The notes under the pieces: generated by a model | The model's database searches: none | What the model saw: the letters and a program-made list of their open reading frames with translations, nothing else | What the model was told of the DNA's origin: nothing | Shown here: piece after piece, positions 1 to 8,617 of the stretch | Numbering within the stretch: position 1 is the stretch's first letter | Layout: every line of letters begins with the position of its first letter | DNA from: Rhizobium tumorigenes | Lineage (GTDB): Bacteria > Pseudomonadota > Alphaproteobacteria > Rhizobiales > Rhizobiaceae | NCBI RefSeq assembly: GCF_003240565.2 | Contig: NZ_CP117255.1 | Span: 2,834,501 to 2,898,500, forward strand | Direction of reading: 5' to 3' | DNA length: 64,000 bases | Position numbers and translations under genes: made by a program

Positions 1-259
1 CTGGCTGGTCCGCGAGGCCGGACTGCCGTTCCGCGACGCCCATCACGTCACCGGCCACGCCGTGGCGCTGGCGGAAAGCAAGGGCTGCGAACTGGCGGAA
101 CTTTCGCTCGACGACCTCAAGGCCCTGAACGCGGCGATCACAGCCGAGATTTTCGACGTCCTGACCGTCGAAGCCTCGGTTGCCAGCCGCAAGAGCTTCG
201 GCGGAACCGCCCCCTCCGAAGTCCGCAAGCAGATCGCCTACTGGCGCGCCCGGAACTGA
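1..259 (+). CDS. argH: argininosuccinate lyase, C-terminal end (partial)
   Basis: The reading frame is open from base 2 and ends at a TGA at 257-259, leaving about 85 codons. It matches the C-terminal segment of argininosuccinate lyase, including the [12 protein letters not shown] stretch followed by the helical tail that ends the family. The enzyme splits argininosuccinate into arginine and fumarate, the last step of arginine synthesis. The catalytic signature lies upstream of the window. A small lipoprotein gene and lysA follow on the same strand, a common alphaproteobacterial order. Confidence 0.9.
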   Translation, partial: WLVREAGLPFRDAHHVTGHAVALAESKGCELAELSLDDLKALNAAITAEIFDVLTVEASVASRKSFGGTAPSEVRKQIAYWRARN

Positions 260-361
260 CTGGAAGGCCGCAAGCCGCAACGCAACAATCAGGGTGCACA
301 AGGCGCTGAAACTTCGCTATGAAGGTCTGCCTGCCCGACGCCGCGCCTCAAGAGGAAATCG

Positions 362-556
362 ATGCAAACCAACGTGCCGCACATCATCCGCATGACCCTC
401 GTGCTTTCGCTCATGGGTCTCGCCACCGTTGCGTGCGGCCGCAAGGGCGATCTCGATCCGCCGAGCGTCAACGCCACCAAGGGCGGCGACACCTCGAAGC
501 CGACCAAGCAACCGGGTACGGCCGACAAGCCTTTCATCCTCGATCCGCTTCTTTAG
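362..556 (+). CDS. lptM: small LptM (YifL-like) lipoprotein
   Basis: A 64-residue protein with a hydrophobic signal segment (about residues 10-24) and a lipobox ATVAC that puts the lipidated cysteine at residue 25. The mature part begins CGRKGDLDPP, close to the CGxKGxL start of LptM/YifL lipoproteins, which in Escherichia coli help the LptDE lipopolysaccharide translocon mature. A GAGG ribosome site lies six bases before the ATG. It sits between argH and lysA, where such lipoproteins are often found, and ends 14 bases before lysA. The tail is low-complexity and rich in Lys, Thr and Pro. The assignment rests on lipobox, size and position. Confidence 0.75.
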   Translation: MQTNVPHIIRMTLVLSLMGLATVACGRKGDLDPPSVNATKGGDTSKPTKQPGTADKPFILDPLL

Positions 557-570
557 AACAGGCCACCGCC

Positions 571-1839
571 GTGAACCATTTCCAGTATCGCGACGGCGTT
601 CTCTACGCCGAGGACGTTGCCGTTTCGAAGATCGCCGAGACGGTTGGCACGCCTTTCTACTGCTACTCCACGGCTACGCTCGAGCGGCATTACCGGGTGT
701 TTTCGGAAGCCTTCCACGGCGTCGATGCCATGGTCTGCTACGCGATGAAGGCCAATTCAAACCAGGCGGTGCTGAAGACGCTGGGCCGCCTCGGTGCCGG
801 CGTCGATGTGGTATCCCTCGGCGAACTCACACGGGCGCTGGCCGCCGGCATTCCGGCCGAACGCATCATGTTTTCCGGCGTCGGCAAGACCGCGCTTGAA
901 ATGGATGCAGCTCTCGAGGCCGGCATCTACTGTTTCAACGTCGAATCCGAGCCAGAACTGGAAGTCTTGAACCAGCGCGCCGTCCGCGCCGGAAAAAAGG
1001 CGCCAGTCTCCTTCCGTATCAATCCCGATGTCGATGCGCGCACCCATGCAAAGATCTCGACGGGCAAGAAAGAGAACAAGTTCGGCATCTCCTATGAGCG
1101 TGCCCGGGCCGTCTATGCCCGCGCAGCCACCCTGCCGGGCATCGAGGTGACTGGCATCGACATGCATATCGGCAGCCAGATCACCGAGCTGCAGCCATTC
1201 CAGGCAGCCTTCAAGCTGCTTCGCGTACTCGTCGAGACGCTGCGTGGCGAAGGCCATGCCATCCACCACGTCGACGTCGGCGGCGGGCTCGGCATTCCCT
1301 ACCATGACGACAACAATCCGCCGCCATCGCCGGACGCCTATGCCGAGATCGTCAGGAATGAGTTGAGCCAGCTGAACTGCCGTATCATCACCGAGCCGGG
1401 CCGCCTGCTGGTCGGCAATGCCGGCATCCTCGTCACCGAGGTGATCTACGTGAAGGATGGTGGCGAAAAGAGCTTCGTCGTCGTCGATGCCGCCATGAAC
1501 GACCTCATTCGCCCGACGCTCTACGAGGCCTATCATGAGATCCGCCCGGTCGTCGTAACCGCCGCCAGCGCGCCGCGCATCAAGGCCGATGTCGTCGGCC
1601 CAGTCTGCGAGACCGGCGACTACCTGGCGCTCGACCGCGAGATGAGCATGCCGAAGCCCGGCGACCTGCTGGCTGTTTCCTCCGGCGGTGCCTACGGCGC
1701 CGTGCAGGCCGGCACCTACAATAGCCGGCTGCTGGTGCCGGAAGTGCTGGTCAAGGGCGACGAATTCCATGTCGTCAGACCGCGCCAGACCTATCAGGAT
1801 CTGATCGACCTCGATTCCCTGCCGGCCTGGCTTGCCTGA
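571..1839 (+). CDS. lysA: diaminopimelate decarboxylase
   Basis: A PLP enzyme of the alanine-racemase-like fold III that decarboxylates meso-diaminopimelate to lysine in the cytoplasm. The 422-residue length is normal. The PLP lysine is K60 in YAMKAN, followed by HIGSQI, the phosphate-binding GGGLGIPY loop, EPGR, and CETGD, which supplies the active-site cysteine. The frame stays open far upstream, but homology begins at the GTG at 571 just after the lipoprotein gene ends, so that start is used. It is probably cotranscribed with argH and the lipoprotein gene. Confidence 0.95.
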   Translation: MNHFQYRDGVLYAEDVAVSKIAETVGTPFYCYSTATLERHYRVFSEAFHGVDAMVCYAMKANSNQAVLKTLGRLGAGVDVVSLGELTRALAAGIPAERIMFSGVGKTALEMDAALEAGIYCFNVESEPELEVLNQRAVRAGKKAPVSFRINPDVDARTHAKISTGKKENKFGISYERARAVYARAATLPGIEVTGIDMHIGSQITELQPFQAAFKLLRVLVETLRGEGHAIHHVDVGGGLGIPYHDDNNPPPSPDAYAEIVRNELSQLNCRIITEPGRLLVGNAGILVTEVIYVKDGGEKSFVVVDAAMNDLIRPTLYEAYHEIRPVVVTAASAPRIKADVVGPVCETGDYLALDREMSMPKPGDLLAVSSGGAYGAVQAGTYNSRLLVPEVLVKGDEFHVVRPRQTYQDLIDLDSLPAWLA

Positions 1840-2090
1840 TCCCGTCTTCGAATTAAAGCAAAGACGCATGGAAAAACCGGCTTTGTCGTCGCACGCCCTC
1901 GTCTTCGCCACAAAGAATGCTATCCTTCCGCAAGCGCTGCTTCCTCGGAGGCGCCGGCCCATGGGCGCCGCGCCCTTGGAACGGCAATGACGATGTGGGG
2001 CGTTTTCAGGCGGCGCACGGTCGCCGGAGCAACTCTTCGTCCCGGTGATAAGCGTCGGCCAGCAACACCAGTTCGGGGAACAGCGAACCG

Positions 2091-4802
2091 ATGACCAATG
2101 CGAGCAAAGACAGGAAAGGCGCTTTTGCCTCCCGGCCGGCGCTCGCACGCCTGGTCGCGACCAAGCGTTTCCTGGCGAGAGCGGTCCTCGTCTCCGAGCA
2201 GTTGCTGCCGATGTTGCTGCCCCTGGCATGCGTGGCTGCCCTCTATGTCTCAGCCTCATGGTTCGGTCTGTTCCGCATCTTGCCGACTGTCCCGAGGCTG
2301 GCGCTGCTGGGCATCTTCATCATCGCGCTCGTCGCCTCCTTCATTCCATTCCGCCGCCTGCACTGGCCGACCGCTCTCGATGCCGACCGGTTGCTCGAAG
2401 AGCGCAACGGCCTGTCGCATCAGCCGGTCGCAGTGCAGGAGGACGAACCTGCCTTCGAGACGCCCTTCGCGCGAGCCCTCTGGCGCGAACACCAGACACG
2501 CATGGCGGAACGGATCGCATCCCTCGATGCCGGCCTGCCGCGCCCCGATATCGCCCGTCACGACCCATATGCGCTGCGTGCCTTCCCGGCCCTGCTGCTG
2601 GCGGTCGCCTTCGGCTATTCGATGTCGAACAGCGCCGGCACGCTGGGCGACGCCTTCGACCACCCTCTGGCGTCAACCAACGCCCCCGACCTGCGCATCG
2701 ACGCCTGGGTGACCCCGCCCGCATACACAGGCCAACCGCCCGTCTACCTGACCGGCACGGCAGCCACTGCCGCCGGCGCGATCTCCGTCCCGCAATTTTC
2801 CGAACTGACCGTCCGCGTCACCGGCGGTGCCGGCAGCGAAACGGTGCTGTTCCAAGACACCGGTAGCAAGAGCGGGACCGAGGTTGCGTTGCAGGAGGAT
2901 GCGCCGGCTGCCAAGGCGGGTTCGCCCACGGCTCAAACGCCGCCTGCCGCTGCCGATGCCACCGAAGCCGCGGCGCGGACCCATCAGATGAAGCTCGACA
3001 AGGGCGGGACGCTCTCGGTCAACGGCCGGCAATGGGCGTTCAACGTGCTCGCCGACAAGCCGCCGGAAATCGTTTTCGACGGGCTCCCGCACGCGACCGT
3101 CAACGGTGCTCTCGAAATCGGCTTCAGGGCGAAGGACGACTACGGCGTGGACGAAGCCCACGCTGAAATAGTACCCGTCGATGCCGACCCGCAGGCAACG
3201 CCGCTCTATGCGGTGCCGGACTACAAGTTCGAGTTCTCCCGCCGCAATCGCAAAGACGTGAAAGGGCTGGGCAGCCACGACCTGACCCAGGATCCGCTTG
3301 CCGGAAAGCGCGTCCGGATCACGCTGGTTGCCCGCGATGGCGCCGGCCAGACCGGTCGCAGCCCACCGCACGAGATGACCATGCCGGCCCGCAACTTCAA
3401 CGAACCGCTGGCCGGTGCCGTTGCCGAGCAGCGGCAGGTGTTCGCCCTCGACACCCGCAAGATGCCGGATGCGATCCAACTGAACGAAGCGCTGACGATC
3501 CGCGCCGACGAGACCGTCCCGAACCTCACCCACTACCTGCTGCTCCAATCGGCGCAGGCACGCATGCGGCTTGCCCATGACGATGCGTCTCTGAAGGATA
3601 CCGCCGACTATCTCTGGCAGATCGCGCTCGGCATGGAAGACGGACAGCTTTCGGACGCCGAGAAGCAATTGCGCGACGCCCAGCAGAAACTCTCGGAGGC
3701 GCTGCAGCGCAACGCTCCGGATTCGGAGATCAAGAAGCTCACCGACGAATTGCGCAAGGCAATGGACGGCTACATGAAGGAGCTGGCGCAGCGCATGCAG
3801 AACGCGCCAAACCAGCCGAACCAGAAGAATGCGAGGGTTTTGCGCCAGCAGGATCTCGAGCGGATGATGGACCAGATCGAAAATCTTGCCCGCTCCGGCA
3901 ACCGCGATGCGGCCCAGCAGATGCTGTCCGAACTGCAGCGGATGATGAACAACATGCAGGCAGGCCGCCCACAGCAGGGACAGCAGCAGCAAGGCAAGGA
4001 CGACAGCAAGGGCCGCCAGCAGATGGACAAGCTCGGCCAGATCCTGCGCGAGCAACAGAAGCTGATGGACAAGACCTTCAAGCTCGACCAGGCCATGCGC
4101 AACAAGATGCAGAGCGGCGATCCGAACGAGGATATGGACCCCTTTGCCCAGCCGATGCCGGGCCCGCAGGGGCAGCAGCCTCCGGGACAACAACAGCCGC
4201 AGCAGGGTCAGCAACCGCAGGATCCGCAGCAGGGCCAAGGCGAACAGCAGGGCCAAGGCCAGCAGAAGGCGCAGTCGCCGGAAGACGACATGACGGAAGA
4301 CCAGCTGCGCGAAGCACTGAAGGCCCTGAAGGAGCAGCAGAACGCTCTGGAAAAGCAGCTCGGCGAATTGCAGAAGGGTCTCGGGGAGATGGGCGTCAAG
4401 CCGGGCCCGGGCTTCGGTCAGGCACAGCGGGAAATGCAAGGCGCCGGCGGCGCACTCGGCAAGGGCGATGGCGAGAAGGCGACGCAGGGCCAGGGCCGTG
4501 CTCTGGAAGCGCTGCGCCAGGGTGCCCGCGACATGCTCAACCAGATGATGCAGGCGCAGCAGGGACAAGGCCAAGGGCAGCAGCAGGGCCAGGGTCCGGG
4601 CAATCCGGGAGGCCGGGATCCGCTTGGGCGCGCCACGGCAGACGGCAATGGTCCGCTCGACGACGGCAACACCAGGATACCGGACCAGATCGACGCCCAG
4701 CGGGCCCGTGAGATCCTCGACGCCATCCGCCAGCGGCTCGGCAACAATCCGACCCAGGAAGAAGAACGGCGCTATCTGGAGCGCCTGCTCGATATCCAGT
4801 AG
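2091..4802 (+). CDS. TIGR02302/DUF4175 family membrane protein
   Basis: A 903-residue protein of the alphaproteobacterial TIGR02302 (DUF4175) family, whose function is unknown. Two hydrophobic segments near residues 38-90 and a third near 165-180 anchor the N-terminus. A large, probably periplasmic region follows. From about residue 490 it is predicted helical and coiled-coil-like. Residues of about 680-730 and 820-850 are low-complexity Gln/Pro/Gly tracts with repeated GQQ and PQQ units. It lies after lysA with a 251-base gap and converges with the response-regulator gene. The gap contains an inverted GGCGCC repeat near 1950-1970 but no T-run. Confidence 0.85.
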   Translation: MTNASKDRKGAFASRPALARLVATKRFLARAVLVSEQLLPMLLPLACVAALYVSASWFGLFRILPTVPRLALLGIFIIALVASFIPFRRLHWPTALDADRLLEERNGLSHQPVAVQEDEPAFETPFARALWREHQTRMAERIASLDAGLPRPDIARHDPYALRAFPALLLAVAFGYSMSNSAGTLGDAFDHPLASTNAPDLRIDAWVTPPAYTGQPPVYLTGTAATAAGAISVPQFSELTVRVTGGAGSETVLFQDTGSKSGTEVALQEDAPAAKAGSPTAQTPPAAADATEAAARTHQMKLDKGGTLSVNGRQWAFNVLADKPPEIVFDGLPHATVNGALEIGFRAKDDYGVDEAHAEIVPVDADPQATPLYAVPDYKFEFSRRNRKDVKGLGSHDLTQDPLAGKRVRITLVARDGAGQTGRSPPHEMTMPARNFNEPLAGAVAEQRQVFALDTRKMPDAIQLNEALTIRADETVPNLTHYLLLQSAQARMRLAHDDASLKDTADYLWQIALGMEDGQLSDAEKQLRDAQQKLSEALQRNAPDSEIKKLTDELRKAMDGYMKELAQRMQNAPNQPNQKNARVLRQQDLERMMDQIENLARSGNRDAAQQMLSELQRMMNNMQAGRPQQGQQQQGKDDSKGRQQMDKLGQILREQQKLMDKTFKLDQAMRNKMQSGDPNEDMDPFAQPMPGPQGQQPPGQQQPQQGQQPQDPQQGQGEQQGQGQQKAQSPEDDMTEDQLREALKALKEQQNALEKQLGELQKGLGEMGVKPGPGFGQAQREMQGAGGALGKGDGEKATQGQGRALEALRQGARDMLNQMMQAQQGQGQGQQQGQGPGNPGGRDPLGRATADGNGPLDDGNTRIPDQIDAQRAREILDAIRQRLGNNPTQEEERRYLERLLDIQ

Positions 4803-4861
4803 AAGGCGCGACCCTCAACCGTGCAGGCCGATATCGGCCTAGGGGGTGTCGAGGCGTCGCG

Positions 4862-5221
4862 TCAAGCGGCAAGCGCCAGCGCAACGGCCTTGCGGATGTC
4901 AGGAAGGGCAAAGGGCTTGGAGACCACGTCGACGATCTTCTCCATGAGGTCGTCGGCGCGTTCGCGCTGTTCGGCATAGCCGGTCATCAGCAGGATCTTC
5001 ATGTCCGGCCAGTGCGAAGACGCCTGGTGGGCCAGCTCTATGCCGTCCATCACCGGCATGCGGATATCCGACAGCAACAGATCGAAGCCGCCGCCCTGCA
5101 GCTTCTCCAGCCCCTCGGCGCCATCGGCCGCTTCCTCCGTTTCGTGACCGTCCATGCGCAACGCGCGAGCGACGAACCGGCGCAGCGAATCTTCGTCTTC
5201 GGTGATCAGAATTCTTGCCAT
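4862..5221 (-). CDS. single-domain response regulator, CpdR-like
   Basis: A stand-alone receiver domain of 119 residues. Visible are the acidic pair E8-D9, phospho-acceptor D52 in LLLSDIRMP, T80 and K102 in SKPF. It has no output domain. It resembles the CpdR group, which in alphaproteobacteria controls ClpXP proteolysis and the cell cycle; orthology is inferred. The C-terminus reads ALALAA, similar to ssrA/CtrA-type degrons. Two ATGs are possible; the one at 5221 lies eight bases after GGAG, while the one at 5227 is only two, so 5221 is preferred. A GTTAACCAT motif lies upstream at 5315-5323. Confidence 0.85.
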   Translation of the reverse strand: MARILITEDEDSLRRFVARALRMDGHETEEAADGAEGLEKLQGGGFDLLLSDIRMPVMDGIELAHQASSHWPDMKILLMTGYAEQRERADDLMEKIVDVVSKPFALPDIRKAVALALAA

Positions 5222-5314
5222 GTGCATCGCTCCGTCGGACGGTCATGTCCCTGGCAGCGAAATCACCAGACTTTCCTTTGCGATCGGTAAACGGCACGTC
5301 GAAGAACCGGTCGC

Positions 5315-5323
5315 ATGGTTAAC
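5315..5323 (-). promoter_or_regulatory. CtrA-like half-site upstream of the response regulator
   Basis: On the minus strand the sequence reads GTTAACCAT, containing the TTAACCAT form of the alphaproteobacterial CtrA half-site, about 95 bases before the start at 5221. No second TTAA lies seven bases away, so this is a half-site only. The link with CtrA is inferred. Confidence 0.3.
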
Positions 5324-5354
5324 AAGGCGTCTGTGACAGGCGCCCCGAAATGGC

Positions 5355-5897
5355 TCAGGCGTCGCCGGTGACGACACCGACGAAAGGCAATTCGCGGAAG
5401 GCATAGGCGACGTCCATGCCGTATCCGACGACGAAATAATCCGGGCATTCGAAGCCGACATACTCGGCCTCGATCTTTTCCTGGCGCTTGACGCTCTTGT
5501 CGAGCAGCACAGCCACCGAGACATTTCTGGCGCCACGCTCATAGAGCATTTCCTTGGCGAACCGCAGCGTCCGGCCGGATTCGAGGATGTCGTCGATCAG
5601 CAGCACGTCCCGGTCGCGCACGTCGCTGTCGATATCCTTGACGATCCGCACACCCTGCGACACCGTGCCGGTGCCGTAGCTGGAGAGCGTGACGAACTCG
5701 ACCTCGGGCGCCAGCCCGGTATCGTGCAGCGCCCGCAGCAGGTCGGCGGCGAAGATGAATGAGCCCTTTAGGATGGCAATGACCAGCAGGTCCTTGGTCG
5801 GTCCCTTGGCAATCTCGGCGGCCAGTTCGAGATTGCGTGCGGCAATCTGCGCGGCGGTGAAAAGCGGCTCGATGTTTTTTCCGCGAACGACTGGCAT
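5355..5897 (-). CDS. hpt: hypoxanthine phosphoribosyltransferase
   Basis: A purine-salvage enzyme of 180 residues that joins hypoxanthine or guanine to PRPP. The type I phosphoribosyltransferase signature VLLIDDILESGRT spans residues 98-110, and the flexible-loop region (SSYGTGTVS) lies near 72-80. Length and motif fit Hpt rather than Gpt. The start ATG at 5897 gives the usual N-terminal PVVRGKNI. It is on the same strand as the response regulator downstream, with a gap of about 130 bases. Confidence 0.92.
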   Translation of the reverse strand: MPVVRGKNIEPLFTAAQIAARNLELAAEIAKGPTKDLLVIAILKGSFIFAADLLRALHDTGLAPEVEFVTLSSYGTGTVSQGVRIVKDIDSDVRDRDVLLIDDILESGRTLRFAKEMLYERGARNVSVAVLLDKSVKRQEKIEAEYVGFECPDYFVVGYGMDVAYAFRELPFVGVVTGDA

Positions 5898-5964
5898 GGT
5901 CGGCAGGCTCCCTGGGCATCATCGGCGGAAGGCCCGCCGGTTGGAGCAACAGCCGTTAGCACAA

Positions 5965-6663
5965 TCACCGCCCGTCGGCACCCGCCTGGACAAAGGAAAG
6001 CCGAACCTCTGGCATTTTTTCCCCTTGGTGCGGCAATCGCGCCGAAAAGCCACGGCTCTCGCCTCCGCCGATCCGCTCGCTGGGTGGCGCGATCATCACA
6101 CTCGCCAGCAACTGGTCGCCATCGTAGAGATCGGCCCGGATCTCCGACAAGGACCGGCCGGCTGCGGTGACGTTATCGATGATGCCGTTGAGCACGAGGA
6201 TATGCATGCCGTTGGCATCGCGCGGCGTCAGCGAGACATGGGTGAACTGCAATGGTGCCGCAGCGATCGGCGGGACCCGCACCGGCGCTTCCGCCAGGCC
6301 GGAAAAACCGCCGACCAGACCGAACACCAGCACGAAAAGCGCCACGATCAACACCGCGAAGCTACGACCGGACGCCCGTTGCAACCAGCTTTCCCCGGCG
6401 CGCAGGAAATAGACGAGCGCCGACAGGAGAGCGGCAGATGCCATGCCCTTGCGCGGCTGCGGATAATGGCGTCTGTGGTTGTCGTTACCGCTGCGGCCCG
6501 AAAAATTGCTGCTACGGCCCGGCTGGACGATCACGAATTCGGCGTCGACGATATCGTCCGACCGCTCGAAACGACGAAGTGATCGCGTTGGCTGTTGCGC
6601 CTCTGGCGGGATCAGATCATAAGCCAGTCCCGTCTGATGGTGGCGATTGCGAAATGCGCCCAT
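5965..6663 (-). CDS. DUF3426-like single-pass membrane protein
   Basis: A 232-residue protein with a charged N-terminal cytoplasmic part (1-75), a likely transmembrane helix at about 101-121, and a C-terminal domain (135-225) with LNGIIDNVTAAGRSL and strand patterns like the DUF3426 domains found beside ftsE in alphaproteobacteria. The MJ0042 zinc ribbon that often starts these proteins is not visible. The ATG at 6663 has AGAGGA eight bases upstream, whereas the longer start at 6768 has no ribosome site. It is divergent from ftsE. Function unknown; an envelope role is only inferred from context. Confidence 0.65.
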   Translation of the reverse strand: MGAFRNRHHQTGLAYDLIPPEAQQPTRSLRRFERSDDIVDAEFVIVQPGRSSNFSGRSGNDNHRRHYPQPRKGMASAALLSALVYFLRAGESWLQRASGRSFAVLIVALFVLVFGLVGGFSGLAEAPVRVPPIAAAPLQFTHVSLTPRDANGMHILVLNGIIDNVTAAGRSLSEIRADLYDGDQLLASVMIAPPSERIGGGESRGFSARLPHQGEKMPEVRLSFVQAGADGR

Positions 6664-6750
6664 GGTGACGTCCTCTGTGGTGATCCACATCGTTTCATCG
6701 GCGCCGGCAAACGGGCCATTGAAAGGAATCCCACCTAGAAGTAAATTTGA

Positions 6751-6830
6751 ATGGTTAATGCTTCGCAAAGATGGTCGCCGAAGCAGCTTGGGTCCGGCAA
6801 ACTTTACGGTCCGTTAACCCTGTTGGTTAA
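6751..6830. promoter_or_regulatory. CtrA-like motifs between the DUF3426-like gene and ftsE
   Basis: The divergent intergenic region contains TTAACCAT on the minus strand (6751-6758) and an inverted repeat TTAACC-CTGTT-GGTTAA at 6814-6830, about 40 bases before ftsE. TTAACC is the core half-site of CtrA. The second pair is spaced TTAA-N9-TTAA rather than the consensus N7, so binding is uncertain. Confidence 0.3.
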
Positions 6831-6869
6831 CAAGTCAGCGATCGAAACCGCGGAAGACTGGGCTGCCCG

Positions 6870-7529
6870 TTGATTCATTTTGAAAACGTCGGTTTGCGTT
6901 ATGGCATGGGCCCGGAGATTCTCCGGGACATGACCTTCGACATTCCGAAAAAGTCCTTCCAGTTCCTGACCGGCCCCTCGGGCGCCGGCAAGACGACGCT
7001 TTTGCGCCTTCTGTTCATGTCGCTGCAGCCGACACGTGGCCTGATCCGCATGTTCGGCCGGGACATTTCCGCCATTCCCCATAGCGAGCTGCCGCTGCTG
7101 CGTCGGCGGGTCGGGATCGTTTTCCAGGATTTCCGCCTGCTCGACCATCTCACCACCTATGAGAACGTGGCCCTGCCCTTGAGAGTCCGCGGCAAGGACG
7201 AAAGCTCCTACCGCAACGATGTGCTCGAATTGCTAAAATGGGTCGGCCTCGGCGAGCGTATAAACGTGCTGCCGCCGGTTCTGTCCGGCGGCGAAAAGCA
7301 ACGTGCCGCCATCGCCCGTGCGCTGATCGACCGCCCGGAAATTCTGCTCGCAGACGAGCCCACGGGCAATGTCGATCCGCCAATGGCCCGCCGGCTGCTC
7401 AATCTCTTCCTCGAGCTTAACCGGCTCGGCACTGCCGTCGTCATCGCCACCCATGACCTGACGCTGATGGACCAGGTCGAAGCGCGCCGCATGATCCTCT
7501 CCGAGGGGCATCTCGACATCTATGATTGA
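6870..7529 (+). CDS. ftsE: cell division ATP-binding protein FtsE
   Basis: The ABC ATPase partner of FtsX, 219 residues. Walker A is GPSGAGKTT at 35-43, the Q-loop is in VFQDFRL, the signature is LSGGEKQR, and Walker B is LLADEPTGN followed by the ATHD switch. In other bacteria the FtsEX complex in the inner membrane controls septal peptidoglycan hydrolases. Translation probably begins at a TTG (6870); no ATG or GTG is available close by that keeps the conserved IHFENVGLRYG opening. The gene overlaps ftsX by eight bases. Confidence 0.93.
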   Translation: MIHFENVGLRYGMGPEILRDMTFDIPKKSFQFLTGPSGAGKTTLLRLLFMSLQPTRGLIRMFGRDISAIPHSELPLLRRRVGIVFQDFRLLDHLTTYENVALPLRVRGKDESSYRNDVLELLKWVGLGERINVLPPVLSGGEKQRAAIARALIDRPEILLADEPTGNVDPPMARRLLNLFLELNRLGTAVVIATHDLTLMDQVEARRMILSEGHLDIYD

Positions 7530-8541
7530 ACCTGATGTCCCCAGCAGGCAGGCGCGTCCGGACGCGCAGACGCCAGCCGAAGCGAGGCGGCCGGCAATGC
7601 GCGTGCGCCCGACCGGCCCGATCGTTCCGTCCTCCAATATCCAAGGCAATGCACTGATGGTGGTGATCGCCATCATGGCTTTCCTCGCCTGCCTGACACT
7701 CGGCGCGGTCAGCATGGTACGCTCGACGGCCGCCAGCTGGGAAAGCCAGATCGCGCGCGAAATCACCATCCAGATCAAGCCCGACGACGATCTCGACATG
7801 GAGAAGGCGCTGGTCAAGGCCCGCGATATCGCCATGACCTTCGTCGGCACCAAGACCGGGCAGATCGTCGACGAGGCGGCCACCGCCCGCCTGCTGGAGC
7901 CGTGGCTCGGCTCGGGCCTCGATCTCAAGGAACTGCCCGTGCCCCGGCTGGTCATCGTCACCATCGACGAAACCCACCCGCCGGATTTCGCGGCGATGCG
8001 CGCTTTGCTGAAGGATGCGATCCCGCAGGCCTCGCTCGACGACCACCGCACATGGGTCGACCGGCTGGTGTCGATGGCTCACACCACGGTCATGATCGGC
8101 ACCGGCATCCTGCTCTTGGTGTTCACGGCGATGGTGCTGACGGTGGTCTTTGCCACCCGGGGCGCACTGTCCGGCAATCGTCACATCGTCGAGGTGCTGC
8201 ATTTCGTCGGCGCCGAAAGCGCTTTCGTTGCCAAGGAATTCCAGAAGCATTTCCTGAAAATCAGCTTCAAGGGCTCTGCAGTCGGCAGTGCCCTGGCAGC
8301 GCTTTTCTTTGCCGCCGCAGGCTTGCTGCAGCGCCACACGATTGCCACCCCGCAAACCGACCAGGCCACGGCGCTGTTCGGCACTTTCTCGGTCGGCGCA
8401 CTCGGCTATCTCGGCATTTTCGCGACGATGGTAATCATCGCACTGCTGACGACGGTCACCGCGCGGTTCACGGTGATGCGAACCATCTACGAGATCGACC
8501 AGATCCGATCGGACCCGAGCAGGAGCGACAATGCGACCTGA
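7522..8541 (+). CDS. ftsX: cell division permease FtsX
   Basis: A 339-residue membrane protein with the FtsX layout: a long, Pro-rich cytoplasmic N-terminus (1-43), a first transmembrane helix at about 44-65, a periplasmic domain (70-185), and three further helices near 190-215, 253-275 and 293-318. The start codon lies inside the end of ftsE, so the two are translationally coupled. With FtsE it forms an ABC-type complex at the divisome. The N-terminal extension is longer than in Escherichia coli. Confidence 0.92.
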   Translation: MIEPDVPSRQARPDAQTPAEARRPAMRVRPTGPIVPSSNIQGNALMVVIAIMAFLACLTLGAVSMVRSTAASWESQIAREITIQIKPDDDLDMEKALVKARDIAMTFVGTKTGQIVDEAATARLLEPWLGSGLDLKELPVPRLVIVTIDETHPPDFAAMRALLKDAIPQASLDDHRTWVDRLVSMAHTTVMIGTGILLLVFTAMVLTVVFATRGALSGNRHIVEVLHFVGAESAFVAKEFQKHFLKISFKGSAVGSALAALFFAAAGLLQRHTIATPQTDQATALFGTFSVGALGYLGIFATMVIIALLTTVTARFTVMRTIYEIDQIRSDPSRSDNAT

Positions 8542-8617
8542 GCTTAAAACTATGGCTGATCTGCCATCAAACGGCCCGGACACGGCCCTAGTCTGGCGGA
8601 ACTGACGTTTGGCAACC

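Noticed and set aside
1948..1972. GGCGCC inverted repeat after lysA as a terminator
   Set aside because: There is no following T-run and the stem is short, so termination cannot be supported.
757..2259. 500-codon minus-strand frame across lysA
   Set aside because: Antisense to a clear lysA; its translation is of GC-rich shadow composition with no recognisable domain.
2673..4574. 633-codon open frame on the minus strand
   Set aside because: It lies antisense to the DUF4175 gene, and its Leu/Arg-rich translation is the shadow of the Gln/Pro-rich coding strand. No family resemblance or ribosome site.
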